From positions 86,196-150,195 of the forward strand of contig NZ_AOLP01000005.1 in assembly GCF_000337795.1 (NCBI RefSeq): 64,000 nt of DNA. The letters are read 5' to 3'. The notes below the pieces were generated by a model that was not told the origin of the DNA, did no database searches, and saw only the letters and a program-made list of their open reading frames with translations. Position numbers and translations under genes: made by a program. This document shows, piece after piece, positions 33,754-43,395 of the stretch (its first letter is position 1; each line of letters starts with the position of its first letter). The stretch comes from Haloferax denitrificans ATCC 35960 (lineage in GTDB: Archaea > Halobacteriota > Halobacteria > Halobacteriales > Haloferacaceae).

Positions 33754-36108
33754 ATGGCCGTCGCAACTGGACCACAGAGCGTGACCTGGCAGGAGGTGTT
33801 CGGCCACCCGGAGGCGTACCCGGAGCAGGCCGACGGAATCGAGACCGCGATACAGACCGCCCGAGACGACGGGTTCGCCGTCGTGGAGGGCGCGTGCGGG
33901 ACCGGCAAGACGATGCTCGCGCTCACCGCCGGCATCGACCTCGTCCGCGACCCCGACTCCGACTACGAGCGCGTCTTCGTCCTCACGAGCGTCAAGCAAC
34001 AGCTCCGGCAGTTCGAGGCCGACCTCCGAACCATAAACGAGAACCTCCCGACCGACTGGAAGCCCGTCTCTGGGCTCACGCTCGTCGGCAAGTCCGACGT
34101 GTGTCCCTACAGCCGCGAGGGCTGTGGCGGCATCGACGACGCGACCGTCTACGACCGCTGTGAGGCGCTCCGCGACCGGACCCGCGGGCTCGTCGGCGAC
34201 GGCGGCCGAACCAGCGCCGAGGCGCTCGCCAAGGACGCCCGCGAGCAACAGACCGGCCTCCTCGACACCGGTTCGACGGCCGCGGGGCCGGACTACCTCG
34301 AAACCGCCGGCGACCCGACGCCGTACCCGACGTCGATGCCGGAGTACGAGGACGTGGAGTACTGCCCCTTTTACGCGAACTTCCTCGCTGACCTCCCCGA
34401 AGACGGCGACCCAATCGAGGCCGTCCCCTTCGAGTTCGACGAGCAGGGACTCATCGGGACCGAGGACCTCGTCTCGCTGGCCGCGGGCGCGGGGTCGTGT
34501 CCCCACTCCGTGATGGGCGCGCTGTTGCCCCACGTCGAGGTCGTCGTCGGCAACTACTACCACGCGTTCGACCCGACGACCGTCGGCACGTTCACCGGCG
34601 CGCTCGTCGACGACTCGACGTTCGTCATCTGCGACGAGGCGCACATGCTCGAACCCCGCGTCCGCGACCTCGTCTCCGTCGGCGTCGGCGACCGGACGCT
34701 CCGCGACGCCGAAAGCGAGTTCACGCGCGTCATCCAGCCCGTGAAGTTCGACGACGCCGGCAAGTCCACCGTCGACGCCGACCTCGTCCGCGGGGAGCTA
34801 CAGGAGACCGACGTGACGCTCCGCGAACTGGAGGAGACCCGCGACTTCATCCGCGACCTCCGCGAGGAGCTCGACCGCCGCGTGACCGCCCATCTCGACC
34901 GCGAGTACGTCGGCTGGCGCGCCGACCTCACCGAACTCGAAGACGAGGAGCTACCCCTGCGGGACCCCGAAGAACCCGGCGTCGACGAACTCACCGAGTG
35001 GGCCGAGGAAAAGGGCCACGACGAGGGGACGTGGGTCCGCGCCGAGGCGACCGGTTCTGCGGTCGCCCGCATCCTCGATTCGGTGGAGGACGACGACAAG
35101 CGCCGGGCGGCCCCCGCGGCGGGGCGGGCGCTTTCGACGTGGGCCTACGCCGACCACGAAAAGCACTTCCGCGAAATCGAACTCGAACGGACGTGGGACG
35201 AGATGGAGCCGCCGGAGTCGTGGCGGCGCGCGTACAACGCCCGGCTGTCGGTCCACAACTGCGTTCCCGGCGAGGCCATCGCGGAGCGCCTCGGCGACTT
35301 CGGCGGCGGCGTCCTCATGAGCGCGACGCTCGAACCCATCGACGTGTTCCGGCGCGTGACCGGCCTCGACGCGCTCGCCGACGACGGCCGCCCGGTGGCA
35401 GAGCGGACGTTCGGCCTCGGCTTCCCCGAGTCGAACCGCGCGAGCTTCGCCGTCGACGTGCCGAAGTTCACCCACAGCAACCGCGGGCCGCCCGGCGAGG
35501 AAAACGAGACGCGGCTCGCGTACACCGACGCCGCGGTCGAGGTGTGCGAGCGGTCGCCGGGCAACGTCCTCGTCGGGATGCCGAACTACGCCGAGGCCGA
35601 GTGGATGGCGGGCGCGCTCGAAGCCCGCGTCGACAAGCCCGTCCTCCTCGACGAGTCGTCCGACGACGGGGCCACCGAGCGACTCAAGCGCGACTTCTTC
35701 GGCGGCGAGGGGAAGGTGCTCGTGACGAGCCTCCGCGGCACGCTCACGGAGGGCGTCGACTACAGCGGCGACAAGCTTTCCGCGGCGGTCGTCTGCGGCG
35801 TGCCGCTCATCAACACGTCGTCGCCGCGGACCCGCGCGGTGAAGACCGCCTACGACCGCGAGTTCGGAGACGGATTCGAGACGGCCCTCACGGTGCCCGC
35901 GGTGCGAAAGGCGCGACAGGCCATCGGGCGCGTCATCCGCGGGACCGACGAGGTCGGCGTCCGCGTCTTCGTCGACGCTCGGTACGCCCGCGACTCGTGG
36001 AACGGCGTCCGCGACTACCTGCCGGCACAGGAGCGCGAGGAGTTCAGACCCGTCAGTCCGGACATGCTCGGCTTCGGCCTCGACCAGTTCTGGTCGTCGG
36101 TCGAGTAG
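33754..36108 (+). CDS. XPD/Rad3-like Fe-S DNA helicase
   Basis: 784 residues. Superfamily 2 helicase of the XPD/DinG group: Walker A EGACGTGKTM at residues 45-54, the Q-motif-like PEQADGIETAI before it, and DEAH box ICDEAHM. Four cysteines C117, C124, C136 and C205 are positioned to hold the [4Fe-4S] cluster of this family. The second motor domain contains MSATLEPIDVFRRVTGL, GNVLVGMPNYAEAEWM, TSLRGTLTEGVDYSGDKL and QAIGRVIRGTDEVG. It unwinds DNA 5' to 3' in excision repair or replication. Haloarchaea carry several paralogues. Confidence 0.92.
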   Translation: MAVATGPQSVTWQEVFGHPEAYPEQADGIETAIQTARDDGFAVVEGACGTGKTMLALTAGIDLVRDPDSDYERVFVLTSVKQQLRQFEADLRTINENLPTDWKPVSGLTLVGKSDVCPYSREGCGGIDDATVYDRCEALRDRTRGLVGDGGRTSAEALAKDAREQQTGLLDTGSTAAGPDYLETAGDPTPYPTSMPEYEDVEYCPFYANFLADLPEDGDPIEAVPFEFDEQGLIGTEDLVSLAAGAGSCPHSVMGALLPHVEVVVGNYYHAFDPTTVGTFTGALVDDSTFVICDEAHMLEPRVRDLVSVGVGDRTLRDAESEFTRVIQPVKFDDAGKSTVDADLVRGELQETDVTLRELEETRDFIRDLREELDRRVTAHLDREYVGWRADLTELEDEELPLRDPEEPGVDELTEWAEEKGHDEGTWVRAEATGSAVARILDSVEDDDKRRAAPAAGRALSTWAYADHEKHFREIELERTWDEMEPPESWRRAYNARLSVHNCVPGEAIAERLGDFGGGVLMSATLEPIDVFRRVTGLDALADDGRPVAERTFGLGFPESNRASFAVDVPKFTHSNRGPPGEENETRLAYTDAAVEVCERSPGNVLVGMPNYAEAEWMAGALEARVDKPVLLDESSDDGATERLKRDFFGGEGKVLVTSLRGTLTEGVDYSGDKLSAAVVCGVPLINTSSPRTRAVKTAYDREFGDGFETALTVPAVRKARQAIGRVIRGTDEVGVRVFVDARYARDSWNGVRDYLPAQEREEFRPVSPDMLGFGLDQFWSSVE

Positions 36109-36151
36109 TCGCGCGAGGCGCCCGCCCCGCGGAGCGACCGTCAGAAAGGAG

Positions 36152-36340
36152 CTACCGCTCGTCGTCCCACGCGTCCCGGCAGTCGTCGTCGCAGAAGTGC
36201 CGCGCCTGCACAGCGTCGTCTTCGACCCACGTGACGACGTGGTGCGTCGGGCTGTTCACAATCGGTTCCCCGCACGTCGCGCAGGTCGGGGCGTCTTCTG
36301 GGTCTACGTTTTCTTCCAAATCGGACGTGGGATCGACCAT
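36152..36340 (-). CDS. Small zinc-binding protein (DUF7576-like)
   Basis: 62 residues with two metal half-sites: CATCGEP (CxxC) and HFCDDDC (H/CxxxC), separated by a His-rich strand TPTHHVVTWVEDD. This is a treble-clef-like zinc ribbon. I start at MVDPTSDLEE (36340), since the longer form adds nothing conserved. Convergent with the XPD-like helicase. Function unknown; such micro-proteins often act in regulation. Family number from memory. Confidence 0.8.
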   Translation of the reverse strand: MVDPTSDLEENVDPEDAPTCATCGEPIVNSPTHHVVTWVEDDAVQARHFCDDDCRDAWDDER

Positions 36341-36577
36341 TGACACCCAGATGGCGGTTCCGGGCACTTCAACCCGTCTCCGCCGGCAGAAGTCGCCCGA
36401 CGGCGCGGCCGACGCCGCGAAACTGTGGAATCCACGCCTTCGCGTCGGCGAGCGCGGCTATGTATCACTCCGTACTCCCACTTGGTGCAACGTTTTGTAA
36501 CCCTCGGGTATTGTCAATGCCTACCACACTTAGTGAAGGTTATGTAATCACCGTCGCGTTTGTCTACGTGACGGCGA

Positions 36578-36799
36578 ATGTCCGAACTGCCCGCATCTCA
36601 GAACTCGGTTGCAGGGACCGCTGACCGCGCCGGCGCGGATACCACCGGGGAACGCTTCCTCCATAGCGTCGTCGTCTCCTATCGAGGGAGCCCGGACCAG
36701 GTCACCGTCTACCCCCGACGCGACAGCTGTTGCGACCGGATGGAGGCGTGGTTGACCGCCGACGCCGACGCGTTCGTCTCGCTCGACGAGATGTGCTGA
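36578..36799 (+). CDS. Small conserved protein (DUF7511-like)
   Basis: 73 residues. The N-terminal 24 are polar and disordered; the core reads FLHSVVVSYRGSPDQVTVYPRRDSCCDRMEAWLTADADAFVSLDEMC, with a CC pair and a terminal Cys. A TTATGTAAT box (about 36540-36548) lies some 30 bases before the ATG. The family appears restricted to haloarchaea (from memory). Function unknown. Confidence 0.75.
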   Translation: MSELPASQNSVAGTADRAGADTTGERFLHSVVVSYRGSPDQVTVYPRRDSCCDRMEAWLTADADAFVSLDEMC

Positions 36800-36877
36800 G
36801 TCGCCGACGCCGACGCGGTCGACGCGCCGCCGACGAGAGCCTCCGCCGCCGCTAGCCCCCTCCGACGCCGCGTCGCG

Positions 36878-38620
36878 TCAGCCGACGAACTCGGCGTCGG
36901 ACAGCGTCTTTTGTACCGCCTCTTCGCCCACCGCCGCCGCCAGCGCCTCGAAGCCGGCGCGCTCGGCGCGGTCGCCGGCGTTCGCCACCAGCCGCGAGAC
37001 GATGAACTCCGGCGTGGACTTGCCGACCGTCCCGAACCGCGGCTGGTAGTCCACGCGCAGTTCCAGCTCGTCGGTCAGCCCCTCGGCGAAGATGCCGTCG
37101 ATGCGGGCCTCCGGCGGGAGCGGGCTCAGTTCGTCCGCGAGGTGCGTGACGTAGACGCCGAAGGCGTCGCGCTCGACGGTGAGGTTCACCAGTCCGTTGA
37201 GCAGGTCGGCCGCGCGACCGGGTTCGGTGATGGCCTCGAACTCGTCGACGAGCATCAGCGTCCGCCCGTCGCCCGACAGCGGCGGGACGATGGACTTGAG
37301 CGTCGATTCGAGCACGCCGGCGTTGAAGCTCGCGTGCCGGCGGTGGAACACGACCGAGTCGAACCGGCCGACGACCGCCGACTCCGCGGGGACGGGGAGC
37401 CCCATCGACGCGAGGATGGCGACCTGCGAGAGCGTCTCCAAGAGCGTCGTCTTCCCGCCGCTGTTGGCCCCCGTGAGGACCGACACGCGGTCGCCGACCG
37501 GCGGCGTCGGCCCCGACGCGCACGCGAGTTCGTGGTCGCCGACGGCGTACGAGACGGGCTGTGGGTCGTCGAGAAAGAGGTTGCGCGCGCCGCAGACCGC
37601 CAGCCCGGTCTCGGCGATGTCCGGCGGCGTCAGGTCGTACTCGTCGGCGAACCGCGCGAGCGACAGCGACAGCGCCACCTCGTCGACGGCCTCGACCGCG
37701 AGGTCCACGTCGTCGCGGGCGGCCCAGATGCGGTCCCGAAGCTCCTCTGCGACGGTCTCCTCCCGGGCGGCGACGTCGGCTTCGAGGTCCTCGACGAGCG
37801 CCCGGAGCGACGCGCTCACGAAGTCGGTCGCGTCGCGGGCGTCCTCGGCGGCGACCGCCTCGACCTCGCCGCGCGAGAGGTCGGTCTCCTGAGCGACGTA
37901 CTGGACGAACGCGGCGCGGAAGTCGTCCAGCGAGCGGACGCCCCGCGACTGGATGGTTTCGAGCACGTCGAACGAGCCGGACCGGAGTTCGTTCGCGGTG
38001 TCGAGCCGGCTCCGCAGGCTGTCGAGGCGGTCGTCGGCACCCGCCGCGACCGAGCCGTCGTTGTCGACGTAGCCGAGCGCCCCGAGCGCGTCGCGGAGGG
38101 CGTCGGGGTCTGCCTCCGCCAGCGCGTCGAACGGCTCGCCGCGGAGTCCGGCCTCGCGGAGTTCGAGCGCGGCGCGGACGGCGGCGCGCTCGGTCTCGCC
38201 GGCCTCGTCGTAGTCGCGGAACGCCGCCTCGATAGCGTCGCGGGCGTCGCCGTCGAGGTCGGCCCACGCCTCCCGCGCCGCGAGGATGCGGTCGAGGCGG
38301 TCGCGCCGGGCCTCGACGGTCGGAAGCGGCGTCAACACGCGGATGCGGTCGGCGGCGTGTTCGGTCAGCGCGCGGTCGCTGGCGAGTGACAACAGGTCGT
38401 CGTACACGTTCCGAGCGTCGCGGGTCGCCAGCGCGTCGATACCGGCCTGCCCGTCGGCCCGGCGGAGAATTCTGACCGCCCGCCCGCGGGTGACGCCGGC
38501 GTCGACGAGCGCCCGCACGTCGGCCGACTCGATGGCGGCGACCGCCCCCTCCCTGCCGAGCGCCGATTCCAGTCGGCCCGAGGTCTTCGGACCGACGCCC
38601 CAGTAGTCTTCGAGTCGCAT
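36878..38620 (-). CDS. MutS5-like DNA-binding ATPase
   Basis: 580 residues. The N-terminus is a helix-hairpin-helix-like segment (YWGVGPKTSGRLESALG ... ALVDAGVTRGRAVRILRRADG). A long helical lever/clamp region spans about 90-340. The ATPase domain has Walker A GANSGGKTTLL near residue 385, Walker B MLVDEFEAI, and VYVTHLADELS. It lacks the MutS1 mismatch-recognition domain, so it is of the archaeal MutS5/MutS2 group, not a classic mismatch sensor. No Smr nuclease domain is visible. Haloferax has two MutS5 paralogues; deleting them is not known to me to give a strong phenotype. Confidence 0.88.
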   Translation of the reverse strand: MRLEDYWGVGPKTSGRLESALGREGAVAAIESADVRALVDAGVTRGRAVRILRRADGQAGIDALATRDARNVYDDLLSLASDRALTEHAADRIRVLTPLPTVEARRDRLDRILAAREAWADLDGDARDAIEAAFRDYDEAGETERAAVRAALELREAGLRGEPFDALAEADPDALRDALGALGYVDNDGSVAAGADDRLDSLRSRLDTANELRSGSFDVLETIQSRGVRSLDDFRAAFVQYVAQETDLSRGEVEAVAAEDARDATDFVSASLRALVEDLEADVAAREETVAEELRDRIWAARDDVDLAVEAVDEVALSLSLARFADEYDLTPPDIAETGLAVCGARNLFLDDPQPVSYAVGDHELACASGPTPPVGDRVSVLTGANSGGKTTLLETLSQVAILASMGLPVPAESAVVGRFDSVVFHRRHASFNAGVLESTLKSIVPPLSGDGRTLMLVDEFEAITEPGRAADLLNGLVNLTVERDAFGVYVTHLADELSPLPPEARIDGIFAEGLTDELELRVDYQPRFGTVGKSTPEFIVSRLVANAGDRAERAGFEALAAAVGEEAVQKTLSDAEFVG

Positions 38621-38701
38621 ACCGAGGGCGTCTCACCGGGCGCTCTTAGGTCCATCCGTCGGGCGGTGCCGCCGCTGTTCGAGGGAGACCGCGAAGAAAG
38701 G

Positions 38702-39004
38702 TCAGTACGACGTGGCGCGCTGGTCGGTGTCAGTGCCGGCCGTCTCGTCGGACCGGAGCAGGCGTCGGCCGGGCACCGCCTCCGCGTCGCGGTCGAGGTC
38801 GCGGGCCGCACAGACCGCGAGCACGGCCGTGAGCGTCCGGACGGCGCGCTCGTGGTCGGCGCGGCAGTCCCGGAGGGCCATCGGGCTGATTCCCAGTCGG
38901 TTGTACGGTTCGAGGTCGGCGCTCGTGACGACCCCGCTGTCGCGGTAGTCTGTGGCGATTTCCACGAGGAGCGAGTGGACGTGGATGAGTTCGTTTTTCT
39001 TCAT
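38702..39004 (-). CDS. UPF0058-family protein
   Basis: 100 residues. MKKNELIHVHSLLVEIATDYRDSG at the N-terminus is the UPF0058 hallmark; the rest is helical and ends in an acidic/basic tail. I prefer the Met at 39004 to the one at 39025 because the family begins with MKK and because a TTTACG box sits about 28 bases upstream, which would give a leaderless mRNA. A role in transcription or stress has been proposed for relatives but is not established. It is 81 bases upstream of the MutS5-like gene on the same strand. Confidence 0.85.
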   Translation of the reverse strand: MKKNELIHVHSLLVEIATDYRDSGVVTSADLEPYNRLGISPMALRDCRADHERAVRTLTAVLAVCAARDLDRDAEAVPGRRLLRSDETAGTDTDQRATSY

Positions 39005-39025
39005 GAGTTGCACATATGTGCTCAT

Positions 39026-39407
39026 CGGGCGTAAATGGCGCGGTGAGGCGTCCTTTCGGTCTTGTATCTGCCTCCGCTAGAAATGAATGTACGAGTCGGG
39101 GACACGAACGAAACACCCGTCGCTCGTCGGTCGATTTCGCGGAAAGGGAGTTGGGGTTTGGGCAGGGACACGTCCCCTGGGCGGAGAGGGGGTGGGTTGT
39201 CGATTCCGCCGTGGGGGCGTGCGGGCACGACGAGTGACCCGGGCAGGTCACTGTGGCCACATAGTGGAATGGAACGGTCGGTAGTAATTCACGGCCCTAC
39301 GTGGTTAGGGAAGAGCCGGCCCGACCGAGAAACGCACAAGTCGGTGGGGGTCAGAGTCGGGGTATGCACGCACGACTGGACGCCGATTCGCGGGGGGGTC
39401 GAGAGGG
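39026..39407. other. Divergent intergenic region before the histidine kinase
   Basis: About 380 bases without a supportable gene; overlapping frames here are Arg/Gly-rich and have no haloarchaeal codon bias. It contains an almost perfect palindrome CAGGGACACGTCCCCTG near 39162-39178 and several G-runs towards the kinase start. It must hold promoters for the UPF0058 gene and the kinase, but I cannot place a clear TATA box for the kinase. Confidence 0.4.
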
Positions 39408-41423
39408 ATGACCGACGGGTCTCGGCGGTCGGTCGGCGAGCCGTCGGCGACCGAGCGGGAACTGCGCCAGCGGCTCGACATCCTCGCGACGTTCAACGAG
39501 GTCGTCGCTGACGTGAACGAGACCATCGTCGACGCCGCCGGGCGCGCGGACATCGAACGGCAGGTCTGCGAGCGGCTCGTCCAGACCGGGGAACTCCGGT
39601 TCGCGTGGGTCGGCGTCGTCGACGAGACGACGGGCGACGTGGAGCCGACCGCGTGGGCCGGCGCCGAGGACGGCTACCTCGACGAGATTTCCGTGTCGGT
39701 GTCGGCGGACAGCCCCGCGGGAAACGGCCCAGTCGGGCGAGCGGTCCGGTCGAACGCGGTACAGGCGACCCACAGCATCGCCGACGACCCGGCGTTCGGG
39801 CCGTTCCGCGAGCCGGCGCTCGAACGCGGCTACCGGTCGGCGGCGTCGGTCCCGCTGGTCTACGACGACGCGCGCTACGGCGTGCTCACGATGTACGCCG
39901 AACACGAGCGGGCGTTCACCCCGGAGCTCGACGAGCCGATTTGGAACCTCGGCCACGCCGTCGCCCACGGCATCGACACTCACGTCCGCCGGGAGCGCGA
40001 GCGCGAGCTCGAACGCCGCGAGCAGGCGTTTTCGCGCATCGTCGAGAACATCGAGGAGTACGCGCTGTTCCGGCTCGACGCCTCGGGGCGCGTCGAGAGC
40101 TGGAACCGGGGCGCGGCGGCGATTAAGGGCTACGACACCGAGGAGATACTCGGAGAGCACATCGAGACGTTCTACACCGACGGAGACATCGAAGCCGGCC
40201 TCCCAGAGCGCCTCCTCGACCGAGCGCGGACCGAGGGCCGGGTCGAAAACGAGGGGTGGCGCGTCCGGGCCGACGGCACCCGCTTTTGGGCGTCAGTCAC
40301 CATCACCGCCCTGACCGACGATACCGGCGAGGTCGTCGGCTTCGCCAAGGTGACCCGCGATATGACCGACCGGAAACGCCGCGAACGACAGCTGGACGCG
40401 GTGTTCAACAGCACCTTCCAGTACATCGGGCTGGTCGACCCCGACGGGACGGTCCTCCGGGTGAACGACGCCGCGCTCGACCTCGTCGACGCCGACCGCG
40501 ACGACGTCATCGGACTGCGAGCGTGGGAGACGCCGTGGTGGCGCGACGACGACGAACGCGTCGCCGACCTCCGGGACTCGCTGGACCGCGCGGTCGACGG
40601 AGCGTTCGTCCGCCACGAGGTCGAAATCGACCGCGAGAACACAGACCGGACGGTCGTCATCGACTTCTCCGTCACGCCGGTCGACGACGACGAGGGCGAG
40701 GTGTCGTTTCTGGTCCTCGAAGGCCACGACATCACCGCCCGCAAGGAGCGAGAGCGGGCGCTCCGCCGGGAACAGGAGCGACTGGAGTTCGTCAACCGCA
40801 TCATCCGCCACAACCTCCTGAACGGGCTGAACGTGGTCGGCGCGCGGGCGGACATCGTCGAGGACTTCGTGAGCGACGCGGGGCTGACGCACCTCGAAAC
40901 GATACAGGGGCGCGTCCGCGAGATGACCGAGCTGGTGGGGACGATGCGGACGTTCATGAAGGTCATCGTCGAACGCGAGTCCCACGAGTTCCGCCCGCGC
41001 CGAATCGACGAGGCGGTCGGCCACGGCGTGGAGTCGCTCCGGCGGGAGTCCGACGCCGCGAGCGTCGCGGTCGGGCGACTGCCGGAGATTTCGGTCGTCG
41101 CCGACGACCTGCTGGACGAGGTCGTCGAGCACCTGCTGAAAAACGCCGTCCAGCACAACGACAAGCCGGCCCCCGCGGTCGAAGTCGAGGTGGCCGCCGG
41201 CGACGACGCGGTCGAACTCCGCGTCTCCGACAACGGGCCGGGCGTCCCCGACGAGGAGAAACACCGCATCGTCGACCAGCGCATCGAGGACCTGTCGAAC
41301 CCGGGCAACGGCTTCGGGCTGTTTCTGGTCCGCGAAATCGTCGAGAGCTACGGCGGCTCGGTCGGAATCGAGGACAACGACCGCGGCGGGGCGACGTTCG
41401 TCGTCACGCTCCCGCGGGCGTGA
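39408..41423 (+). CDS. GAF/PAS sensor histidine kinase
   Basis: 671 residues, soluble (no membrane helices). Order: a GAF domain (about 25-190, FNEVVADVNETIVDAAGRADIERQVCERL and on), a PAS domain (about 205-325, RIVENIEEYALFRLDASGRVESWNRGAAAIKGYDTEEILG), a second PAS (about 327-445), then the H-box RIIRHNLLNGLNVV with phospho-acceptor His468, and HATPase with N-box HLLKNAVQHND, G1 DNGPGVP and G2 NGFGLFLV. The haloarchaeal H-box pattern IRHNLLN is clear. Input is probably a cytosolic signal such as redox or light. Partner regulators lie directly downstream. Confidence 0.92.
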   Translation: MTDGSRRSVGEPSATERELRQRLDILATFNEVVADVNETIVDAAGRADIERQVCERLVQTGELRFAWVGVVDETTGDVEPTAWAGAEDGYLDEISVSVSADSPAGNGPVGRAVRSNAVQATHSIADDPAFGPFREPALERGYRSAASVPLVYDDARYGVLTMYAEHERAFTPELDEPIWNLGHAVAHGIDTHVRRERERELERREQAFSRIVENIEEYALFRLDASGRVESWNRGAAAIKGYDTEEILGEHIETFYTDGDIEAGLPERLLDRARTEGRVENEGWRVRADGTRFWASVTITALTDDTGEVVGFAKVTRDMTDRKRRERQLDAVFNSTFQYIGLVDPDGTVLRVNDAALDLVDADRDDVIGLRAWETPWWRDDDERVADLRDSLDRAVDGAFVRHEVEIDRENTDRTVVIDFSVTPVDDDEGEVSFLVLEGHDITARKERERALRREQERLEFVNRIIRHNLLNGLNVVGARADIVEDFVSDAGLTHLETIQGRVREMTELVGTMRTFMKVIVERESHEFRPRRIDEAVGHGVESLRRESDAASVAVGRLPEISVVADDLLDEVVEHLLKNAVQHNDKPAPAVEVEVAAGDDAVELRVSDNGPGVPDEEKHRIVDQRIEDLSNPGNGFGLFLVREIVESYGGSVGIEDNDRGGATFVVTLPRA

Positions 41424-41592
41424 GGCCGCCCCGCGCCCCGCGCACCGCTCGCCTTCCGCTCTGTTCTCCCCGTCTTCGGTCGGGGTAACTCGGCCGTCGG
41501 AGACCGCCGACTCGGGTCGCCGTACCGCCTAAATTCCACCTTCTGGGATGGGCAGATATATTACTGTTCGCCGTCACTGTGTGTTCGATACG

Positions 41593-43350
41593 ATGGTCAC
41601 CGAACGCTCGGCGCGCGAGAGCCCCGAACTTCGGGCCGCCGAGCAGGTCGTCCTCGTGGTCGACGACGACGAGGACCTCGCGGACACCTGCCGGTACTGG
41701 CTCGACGGCGAGCGGTTCGCCGTCGAGACCGCCTACGGCGGAAAAGAGGCTCTCAGTCGGCTGGACGACACCGTCGACGTCGTCCTCCTCGACCGCCGGA
41801 TGCCGAACGTCACGGGCGACGACGTGCTCGAAGAGATTCGCGAGCGCGGCCTCGACTGCCGCGTGGCGATGATGACCGCGGTCGAGCCCGACACCGACAT
41901 CGTCGACATGCCGTTCGACGCCTATCTCGTCAAGCCCGTCTCGGAGACGGAGGTCAAAGAGACGGTCGAGGAACTGCTCGTGCGGTCGGGGTTCGACTCC
42001 GAGGTCCGCGAGTACTTCGCGCTCGAATCCACCGAGGCGGCGCTCGACAGCCGCGACGTCGAGGAGCTCCGCGAGCCGGAGGCGCTTTCGGACCTCCGCA
42101 GTCGCCTGGAGGCCGTGCGCGCCGAACACGAGGAGGCGATTCGCAACCGCGAGGCCCAGCTCGACCGCCTGAACCGGACCAACGAGCTCCTCCGCGACGT
42201 CGACCGGGCGCTCATCGACGCGCGAACCCGCGACGAAATCGAACAGACCGTCTGCGAGACGGTCGCGAGCGCCCACGAGGCCGCGTTCGTCCTCAGGCGC
42301 ACCGCCGCCGGCACGCTCCGGTGTACCGCGGCGGCCGGTCACGGCCTCGACCCCGCGGGCGTCGACATCGGGTTCGTCGACGAGGCGTTCGACATCGACG
42401 GGACGGTCGAAGACGGCTTCGCCTTCGACGACATCTCCGAGGCGCACCGCGCGGCGGTCTTCGGCGACGACGCCGCCGCCCTCGACGCGGTGTCGGCGCT
42501 CTGTGTCGCCATCGACTACCGCGAGACGATGTACGGCGCGCTCGTCGTCTACGACGAGACCGACGGCTTCGACGACGAGTCCGCCGCGCTGTTTTCCGAC
42601 CTCGGGGCGACAGTCGGCAACGGCATCAGCGCGACTCAGAGCAAACAGCTTCTCAACGGCGACAGCGTCGTCGAACTGGAGTTTCAGGTCGGCGGCGACG
42701 CCGGCGACACCGGCGTGCTCGCCGGGCTCTCGGCGACGCTCGACTGCCAGCTTTCGCTCGACAGCGCGAGCCGCCTCGACGACGGTCTCACCTGCTTCGT
42801 CAGCGTCGCGGGCGCGTCGGGGGCGGACGCCGTCGAGGCCGCCGTCGACGCCGACGACGTCTCGCAGGCCCGCGTCGTCTCCGACGGAGACGAGGAGTCG
42901 GTCGTCGAACTCCGCACCGACGCCGAGGCGGTGCTTTCGACCGCTATCGACCACGGCGCGAGCGTCGAGCGGTTGACGCTCTCGGAGGGCTCCGGCAGTC
43001 TCGCGCTCCACGTCGCGGCCGACGCCGACCACGGCGCGCTGGTGGAGGCGGTGACGACGGCCGCACCGGGCGTCTCCGTCGTCGCAAAGCGCGAGGTCGA
43101 GCGGTCCGTCCAGTCGCCGGACTCCTTCCGGCGGGCGCTCGACTCGAAGCTGACCGACCGACAGCGGACGGTCCTCGAAACGTCGCTCGTCTCCGGGTAC
43201 TTCGAGTGGCCCCGCGGGAGCACGGCCGAGGAGGTCGCCGACTCGCTCGGTATCTCGCCGCCGACGCTCCACGAACACCTCCGGACGGCGGAGCGAAAGC
43301 TCATCGAGACGTACTTCGACGAACTGAGTCCCGCGCCGGCGGACGACTGA
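41593..43350 (+). CDS. REC-HalX-GAF-HTH_10 transcriptional regulator
   Basis: 585 residues combining a receiver and a bacterio-opsin-activator-type output. REC (residues 18-122): acid pocket DDDED, phospho-acceptor D67 in LLDRRMPN, and K114 in LVKPVS. HalX helical linker at about 123-190. A GAF domain at about 200-345. A bacterio-opsin-activator-specific region follows, then the C-terminal HTH_10 (RQRTVLETSLVSGYFEWPRGSTAEEVADSLGISPPTLHEHL). Receiver plus HTH_10 in one chain couples phosphorylation directly to DNA binding. The start at 41593 follows a T-rich box near 41560. Likely fed by the kinase 170 bases upstream. Confidence 0.9.
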   Translation: MVTERSARESPELRAAEQVVLVVDDDEDLADTCRYWLDGERFAVETAYGGKEALSRLDDTVDVVLLDRRMPNVTGDDVLEEIRERGLDCRVAMMTAVEPDTDIVDMPFDAYLVKPVSETEVKETVEELLVRSGFDSEVREYFALESTEAALDSRDVEELREPEALSDLRSRLEAVRAEHEEAIRNREAQLDRLNRTNELLRDVDRALIDARTRDEIEQTVCETVASAHEAAFVLRRTAAGTLRCTAAAGHGLDPAGVDIGFVDEAFDIDGTVEDGFAFDDISEAHRAAVFGDDAAALDAVSALCVAIDYRETMYGALVVYDETDGFDDESAALFSDLGATVGNGISATQSKQLLNGDSVVELEFQVGGDAGDTGVLAGLSATLDCQLSLDSASRLDDGLTCFVSVAGASGADAVEAAVDADDVSQARVVSDGDEESVVELRTDAEAVLSTAIDHGASVERLTLSEGSGSLALHVAADADHGALVEAVTTAAPGVSVVAKREVERSVQSPDSFRRALDSKLTDRQRTVLETSLVSGYFEWPRGSTAEEVADSLGISPPTLHEHLRTAERKLIETYFDELSPAPADD

Positions 43351-43353
43351 GAG

Positions 43354-43391
43354 ACGCGGATACGGCGGGAGAACGCGGATACGGCGGGAGA
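43354..43391. repeat. Two tandem 19-base repeats
   Basis: ACGCGGATACGGCGGGAGA occurs twice without gap (43354-43372 and 43373-43391) in the 45-base space between the convergent regulator and receiver genes. Probably replication slippage; both copies are in untranslated DNA. Confidence 0.85.
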
Positions 43392-43395
43392 ACGG

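Noticed and set aside
39030..39400. Small frames between the UPF0058 and kinase genes
   Set aside because: All overlap each other, are Arg/Gly/Thr-rich and lack start signals or coding bias.
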